Below, piece after piece: positions 59,661 to 64,000 of a stretch of DNA of 64,000 bases. A program made the position numbers and the translations under genes. Where the stretch lies: positions 1 to 64,000 of the forward strand of contig NZ_VUOH01000004.1 of assembly GCF_015390235.1 (NCBI RefSeq), given 5' to 3'. Each line of letters begins with the position of its first letter. The first letter of the stretch is position 1. The notes beneath the pieces are model-generated. The model had not been told where the DNA came from, made no database searches, and was given only the letters and a program-made list of their open reading frames with translations. Source of the DNA: Quadrisphaera sp. INWT6. GTDB taxonomy: Bacteria > Actinomycetota > Actinomycetes > Actinomycetales > Quadrisphaeraceae.

Positions 59661-60706
59661 CGTGACAGGGGCCCGTCACAGGCCACGATGCTCGCAGCCC
59701 ACACGAGGTCGTCGGGGGTGACGACGCGCACGCGCACCGGCCCGCCGTCGCCGGCGAAGGTGTGCGCCACCGTCCCGTTGCGGCAGTCGACGGGTTCCAG
59801 CGCGCCGCGCGTGCCGCCGCCGTCCCGGCTCACCGCCACGTCGACGTCGACCCGCTGCTCCGGCGGCGGCAGGCACGCCACCACCACGGCGTACGGGGCT
59901 CCCGGGCTCGTGACCACCGCGGGCAGGTCGCTGCTGCCGCGGTGGGCCTCGGAGGGGACGACGACGACGCGCGTCGCCGTGCCGTCCACCGCGGACTCGA
60001 CCAGGGCCGCCGCCGAGGGCCCGTCCAGCCAGAGGCCGGAGGCGACCTCGGCGTAGCCCCGGGCGCGCAGGGGCAGGCCGTCGAGGCCGGCGGGCAGCAG
60101 CACCGCGCTGACGGTCGAGCCGCCAGCGCCCGGCGTGCCGGGGTCGTCGGCGTCGAGCGTCAGCCCCTGCGCGGCGACCTCCGCGGTCGAGGCGCACCGG
60201 CCGCTGGTGCCCCCGGTGAGGCTGAGGTCGCGCACCAGCAGGCAGACCCCGCCGGGGTCGCGGGCCACCCAGAACACCGCTGCCGGCGTGACGGCCAGCA
60301 GCCGCTCGCTGCCCTCGACCACGCCCAGCTCGGCGGGCAGGTCGTCCCCGAGGAAGCCGGTCCCGGCCGACGGGGTCTCGCCGAGCACCGGGAACAGCTG
60401 CTCGGCGCTGGATGCGGCTCCCGTCGTCCCGCTCGGTGGGGCCTGTCCGGTGGGGGCGTCGGAGCCGTCGGGCCGCGCGAGCTGCTGCGCCACCAGCCCG
60501 ACCGCCAGCACGAGCACGGCTCCGGCGGCCGCGCCCAGCAGCACGCGCCGCCTGCGGGCACCCCCGCCGGGTCGGGGCGAGGCAGCGGGGTCGCCGGGGA
60601 CGTCGGGCGCGGCGGTGTCCAGGTCGGCGGCGTCAGCCGCGTCATCGCCGTCGCCGTCGTCGGCCCGGTCGTCGTCGTCCTCGGCTGGTCCCGTGCGTCG
60701 TTGCAC
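59648..60706 (-). CDS. Membrane-anchored hypothetical protein (paralog of 63565 gene)
   Basis: This is a 352-residue protein with no known domain. The N-terminus is acidic (EDDDDRADDGDGDDAADAADLD) and cytoplasmic. One helix follows (VLLGAAAGAVLVLAVGLVA, about 56-74). The rest is exported and rich in beta-strand, with several cysteines (VCLLVRD, GRCAST, VVACLPPP, VDCRNG, VACDG, RPTC). The C-terminal 140 residues are similar to the gene cut by the right window edge: SSDLPAVVTS / SSALPVFLTQ, AVVVACL / AVVLACL, GGPVRVRVVTPDDLVWAASIVAC / GGPVRVTVTAPEGLLWAAGVVRC. The two are clear paralogs. Function unknown. Confidence 0.75.
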   Translation of the reverse strand: MQRRTGPAEDDDDRADDGDGDDAADAADLDTAAPDVPGDPAASPRPGGGARRRRVLLGAAAGAVLVLAVGLVAQQLARPDGSDAPTGQAPPSGTTGAASSAEQLFPVLGETPSAGTGFLGDDLPAELGVVEGSERLLAVTPAAVFWVARDPGGVCLLVRDLSLTGGTSGRCASTAEVAAQGLTLDADDPGTPGAGGSTVSAVLLPAGLDGLPLRARGYAEVASGLWLDGPSAAALVESAVDGTATRVVVVPSEAHRGSSDLPAVVTSPGAPYAVVVACLPPPEQRVDVDVAVSRDGGGTRGALEPVDCRNGTVAHTFAGDGGPVRVRVVTPDDLVWAASIVACDGPLSRPTC

Positions 60707-60757
60707 CGGACGAAGGTCTCATGCCGCGCGACGTTCAGGTGCCCGAGCGCACTGCCG

Positions 60758-63157
60758 ATGGGGGACCACCGGCCGAACCACGGCCGGACGCACCCGCGGC
60801 CACCAACCGGCGGGACACCCCGGGGGGACACCATCACCACCGCCGACGCACTGCTGAGCCTCCTGGGCGACGGCGGGCTCACCAGCCACTTCCAGCCGAT
60901 CGTCGACCTCGCCACCGGCGAGGTGGTGGCCTGCGAGGCCCTGGCCCGCGGTCCGGTCGACTCCGAGCTCCACACGCCGGCCCAGCTGTTCGGCGCCGCG
61001 CGCGAGCACGACCTCCTCGGCGAGCTCGACGCCGCCTGTCGCGCCGCCGCCTTCCGGGGCGCCGTGGAGCACGGCCTCGTGGCGCCCCTGACGCTGTTCG
61101 TGAACGTGGAGCCGGAGGTGCTCGACAGCGCCCCGCTCGACGAGCTGCTCGCCATCGCGGCCGCGACCCCGGACCAGCTGCGCGTCGTCGTCGAGCTGAC
61201 CGAGCGCGCCCTCGCCCACCGGCCCGCCGAGCTGCTGCGGACCGTCGACAGGATCCGCGAGGCCGGGTGGGCCGTGGCCCTGGACGACGTCGGCGCCGAC
61301 GACGTGTCGCTGGCCTTCATGCCGCTGCTGCGCCCCGACGTGGTCAAGCTCGACCTCCGCCTGGTGCAGGACGCCCCCGGACCCGACGTCGCCCAGGTCA
61401 TGAACGCCGTCAACGCCTACGCCGAGGAGAGCGGCGCCGTCGTCCTCGCCGAGGGCATCGAGGACGTCCGCCACCTGCGCCTGGCCCTGGCGCTCGGCGC
61501 GAGCCTGGGGCAGGGCTGGCACTTCGGACGCCCGGCACCCGGCCGCACCGCGCTCGAGGGCCGTCCGACGGGCAGGCTGCACCTCCCGCCGCCCCCGCCG
61601 CTCGTGGCTCCCTCGACGTCTGCGCCTACCGCCACCAGCCCGTTCGCCCTGCTGCCGCCCGGCACCGCCCTGCGCCAGGCGCCGAAGAAGCTGCTCGTGG
61701 AGCTCAGCAAGCAGCTGGAGCGCGAGGCGCTGCGCCTGGGCAGCACCTGCGTGGTCGCCTCGACCTTCCAGGAGGCCAAGCACTTCACCCCCGCCACCAC
61801 CGGCCGCTACCGCGACCTGGTGGAGCGCACCGCGTTCGTGTGCGCCCTGGGCGAGGACCTGCCCGCCGAGCCGCTGCCCGGCGTCCGCGGGGCGCACCTG
61901 CCCGCTGATGACCCGGTGCGGGGGGAGTGGGACGTCGTCGTCCTGGCGCCCCACTTCAGCGCCGCCCTGCTGGCGCGCGACCTCGGCGACGAGGGTCCCG
62001 ACGCCCACCGGCGCTTCGAGTACGCGCTGACCTACGAGCGCGGCACGGTCGCGGCGGCGGGCCGGTCGCTGCTGGCCCGCGTCAGCGCCCAGGCGCCCAC
62101 CGCGCCGCCCGCCGCCCAGCACGCAGCCGCCCGTCCTGCAGCCGCCCGGCCCGATGCCGCGCCTGCCGCCACCCCGGCGGTCGTCCGCGAGCAGGTGCTG
62201 CCCGAGCTGCTCGCCCGCGGCGGCCCGGCCGTCGAGCAGCTGCTGCGCCGCGCCCTGGCGGCCAGCACGAGCGGGGTCTGCATCGCCGACCTCGCCCTGC
62301 CCGACCAGCCGATCGTCTACGTCAACCCCGCCTTCGAGAAGCTCAGCGGGCTGCCGGCCGAGGAGGTCCTGGGCCGCAACTGCCGGTTCCTGCAGGGCCC
62401 CGACACCGACGAGCACGTGGTCGGCTCCATCCGCGCCGCCATCAGGGCCGGCCGCGACTGGAGCGGCGTCCTCCTGAACCACCGCGGCCCGCACCGCGAG
62501 CCGTGGTGGAACGAGATCCACCTGGCCCCCGTGCACGACGACGCCGGCCGGCTGGTGCAGTACGTCGGGGTGCAGACCGACGTGTCCGAGCGGGTGGCCG
62601 CCCAGCGCGACCTCGCCGCCGAGCGCGACCGCAGCGCCGCCTACCTGGCGCGCATCGAGCAGCTCGCCTTCACCGACGCCCTCACCGGCCTGGCCAACCG
62701 CCGGCGCTTCGAGGAGCGGCTGGAGACGGCGCTGTGGGAGGCGCGGGCCGGAGACGCCGCCCTGGCGGTGGTGCTGCTCGACCTCGACGGCTTCAAGGCC
62801 GTCAACGACTCCCGCGGCCACGCCGCGGGCGACGAGCTGCTGGTCGCGGTGGCCCAGCGCCTGCGCAGGCGCCTGCGCCGCAGCGACCTGGTGTGCCGGC
62901 TGGGGGGCGACGAGTTCCTCCTCGCCCTGCCCGGCCTCACCCCGGAGGCGGCGCACGAGGAGGCGGCCGCCGTCGTCGCCTCCTTGCGCGCGGAGCTGCA
63001 GCGCCCGGTCCAGCTGCTCACCGGGGGCGAGGTGTCGGTGGGGGTGAGCGCCGGCGTCGCGCTGCACCCGGTCGACGGCGACGGCTTCGCCGCCCTCGCG
63101 CACGCCGCCGACCAGCGGATGTTCGCCGACAAGCGCTCCGAGGCCGCCACCCGCTGA
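60758..63157 (+). CDS. EAL-DICT-LOV-GGDEF cyclic-di-GMP enzyme
   Basis: This is a 799-residue soluble protein. The EAL domain (about 25-265) has EAL at 60-62, NVEP, ELTERAL, DDVGADDVSLAF, KLDLR, LAEGIED and GQGWHFGRP, so phosphodiesterase residues are present. A DICT-type sensory domain (about 290-440) has LLVELSKQLEREAL and ASTFQEAKHFTPATT. A PAS domain of LOV type follows (about 500-615), with GRNCRFLQG and the photoactive Cys542, then NHR, WWNEI and VGVQTDV flavin contacts. The GGDEF domain is at the C-terminus with GGDEF at 716-720. The protein probably senses blue light through a flavin adduct and adjusts cyclic di-GMP. ATG at 60758 is the start. It is divergent from 59648 and flanked by MazG. 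Confidence 0.87.
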   Translation: MGDHRPNHGRTHPRPPTGGTPRGDTITTADALLSLLGDGGLTSHFQPIVDLATGEVVACEALARGPVDSELHTPAQLFGAAREHDLLGELDAACRAAAFRGAVEHGLVAPLTLFVNVEPEVLDSAPLDELLAIAAATPDQLRVVVELTERALAHRPAELLRTVDRIREAGWAVALDDVGADDVSLAFMPLLRPDVVKLDLRLVQDAPGPDVAQVMNAVNAYAEESGAVVLAEGIEDVRHLRLALALGASLGQGWHFGRPAPGRTALEGRPTGRLHLPPPPPLVAPSTSAPTATSPFALLPPGTALRQAPKKLLVELSKQLEREALRLGSTCVVASTFQEAKHFTPATTGRYRDLVERTAFVCALGEDLPAEPLPGVRGAHLPADDPVRGEWDVVVLAPHFSAALLARDLGDEGPDAHRRFEYALTYERGTVAAAGRSLLARVSAQAPTAPPAAQHAAARPAAARPDAAPAATPAVVREQVLPELLARGGPAVEQLLRRALAASTSGVCIADLALPDQPIVYVNPAFEKLSGLPAEEVLGRNCRFLQGPDTDEHVVGSIRAAIRAGRDWSGVLLNHRGPHREPWWNEIHLAPVHDDAGRLVQYVGVQTDVSERVAAQRDLAAERDRSAAYLARIEQLAFTDALTGLANRRRFEERLETALWEARAGDAALAVVLLDLDGFKAVNDSRGHAAGDELLVAVAQRLRRRLRRSDLVCRLGGDEFLLALPGLTPEAAHEEAAAVVASLRAELQRPVQLLTGGEVSVGVSAGVALHPVDGDGFAALAHAADQRMFADKRSEAATR

Positions 63158-63187
63158 CCCCGGGGGCACCCGGGGTCAGCCGGGCGG

Positions 63188-63535
63188 TCAGCCGAGCTCG
63201 GTGTACTTGGCCGCGGTCCCGCGGGCCAGGTGCACCGGGTACTTCTCGGCGTTGGCCGCGAGCTTGGCGGTGAAGGCGGCGGCGACGTCGACGCCGACCG
63301 CGTCGGCCAGCAGCAGCAGATAGGCGAGGACGTCGGAGACCTCCTCGCCCACCCGCTGCCGCAGCTGCTCGTCGGGTGCGGCGGCCTCGGCGTCGGTGAG
63401 CCACTGGAACAGCTCGGCGACCTCCCCGACCTCGCCGACCACCGCCAGTGCCAGGTTGCGCGGGGTGTTGTACCGCTGCCACTCCCGCTCGGCGGAGAAG
63501 TCGCGGAGCAGCTGGGTCATCTCGGTGACGTCCAC
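63188..63535 (-). CDS. MazG-type nucleotide pyrophosphohydrolase
   Basis: This is a 115-residue all-alpha NTP pyrophosphatase of the MazG/RS21-C6 (dCTPase-like) group. LRDFSAEREWQRYNTPRNLALAVVGEVGEVAELFQW contains the EVGEVAE metal-binding helix, and RVGEEVSDVLAYLLLLADAVGVD is the second EE..D motif. It would clean up non-canonical or excess NTPs. GTG at 63535 is chosen; ATG at 63520 is possible. It is convergent with the EAL-DICT-LOV-GGDEF gene. Confidence 0.9.
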   Translation of the reverse strand: MDVTEMTQLLRDFSAEREWQRYNTPRNLALAVVGEVGEVAELFQWLTDAEAAAPDEQLRQRVGEEVSDVLAYLLLLADAVGVDVAAAFTAKLAANAEKYPVHLARGTAAKYTELG

Positions 63536-63564
63536 GCGCCGACCCTGCCCGACGCGCGGCGCGC

Positions 63565-64000
63565 TCAGCAGACGGGGCCCTGCAACGAGCTCGAGCAGCG
63601 GACGACCCCGGCGGCCCACAGCAGCCCCTCGGGCGCGGTGACGGTGACCCGGACCGGGCCGCCGGTGCCCTCGAACCTCACGAAGGCGGCGTCCTGGCCG
63701 CAGCCCACCGGCTGCGGCGCCCCGCGGGCGACGGCCACCTCGAGCTGCGCCGCCTGCAGGCAGGCCAGGACGACGGCGTGCGTGACGTCGCGCTGGGTGA
63801 GGAACACCGGCAGCGCCGAGCTGCCCTCCCGGGCATCCGAGGCGACGACGACGGACCGGTCCGACGCGGCGTCGACGAGGTCCTCCGCGGTGCGGCGGGC
63901 CGTGTCCCCGTCGACCCACAGGGAGTCACCGACGCGCTCGTAGCCCTCCTCGACCAGCGCGTCGGCGCTGTCCGACCCGTCAGCCGCCGCCGGCGGCAGC
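63565..64000 (-). CDS. Membrane-anchored hypothetical protein, 5' end outside window (paralog of 59648 gene)
   Basis: A reading frame covering the last 435 bases encodes the C-terminal 144 residues of a protein whose start is beyond the window. Visible features are YERVGDSLWVDGDTARRTAEDLVDAASDRSVVVAS, SSALPVFLTQRDVTHAVVLACLQ, GGPVRVTVTAPEGLLWAAGVVRCSSSLQGPVC, and scattered cysteines. It aligns well with the C-terminal part of the gene at 59648-60706, so it presumably also has an N-terminal anchor helix. Function unknown; the two paralogs bracket the EAL-DICT-LOV-GGDEF enzyme and MazG. Confidence 0.7.
   Translation of the reverse strand, partial: LPPAAADGSDSADALVEEGYERVGDSLWVDGDTARRTAEDLVDAASDRSVVVASDAREGSSALPVFLTQRDVTHAVVLACLQAAQLEVAVARGAPQPVGCGQDAAFVRFEGTGGPVRVTVTAPEGLLWAAGVVRCSSSLQGPVC

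Overview
This 64 kb window comes from a chromosome of very high G+C content. Genes are packed head to tail, and many adjacent starts and stops share a GTGA or ATGA overlap. Initiation at GTG is common. NrdR, HAAS/PadR modules, a MarP-like protease, a REP13E12-type DUF222-HNH protein and CtaG all point to an actinomycete. Kineosporiaceae-like is a guess I cannot confirm. I see no rRNA, tRNA, CRISPR array, insertion sequence or prophage; the only mobile-element-like gene is the DUF222-HNH endonuclease.

Left part (1-13.8 kb): nrdR; an HDOD plus GGDEF-EAL operon (cyclic-di-GMP); a DsbA-like / lipoate-ligase-like / serine hydrolase operon that converges on nhaA; a probable emfourin inhibitor gene, an AbiEi-like gene and an M4 (protealysin-type) metalloprotease; an orphan, apparently nuclease-dead JetD-like protein facing away from the protease; and the 5-oxoprolinase genes pxpA and fused pxpBC.

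Middle part (13.8-43.7 kb): a membrane GGDEF protein with a decayed EAL-like tail, a luciferase-like monooxygenase, a Tat-exported aldose epimerase with an apparent frameshift, two acetyltransferase/hypothetical genes, an SDR, a PadR-HAAS pair with a clear operator, an alpha-galactosidase, the DUF222-HNH gene, several small unknown genes, a prolyl-aminopeptidase-like hydrolase, a frameshifted GT4, a GH92 mannosidase, a CPA1 antiporter, a GT-C membrane glycosyltransferase, a methyltransferase, a degenerate GyrA-like protein, and a second PadR driving an ABC/FtsX exporter. Galactose handling (GH36 with aldose epimerase) and mannose handling (GH92 with GT4) recur as themes.

Right part (43.7-64 kb): a ZapE-like ATPase, a CvpA-serine protease (MarP-like) with a membrane partner, CtaG, small genes, and then a cell-surface glycan block of six glycosyltransferases, WcbI and an FkbM methyltransferase (49.4-58.1 kb). 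It ends with an MFS exporter, an EAL-DICT-LOV-GGDEF photoreceptor-type cyclic-di-GMP enzyme, a MazG-type pyrophosphohydrolase, and two paralogous membrane-anchored proteins on either side of that enzyme.

The strongest unexplained structure is a family of 64 to 68 bp nested palindromes, present four times in intergenic DNA (8715, 8864, 44852, 59493). The arms vary slightly, but the 28-nt core has a fixed length and its own internal GTGA/TCAC dyad. A fifth palindrome at 50257 has the same architecture with a different sequence.
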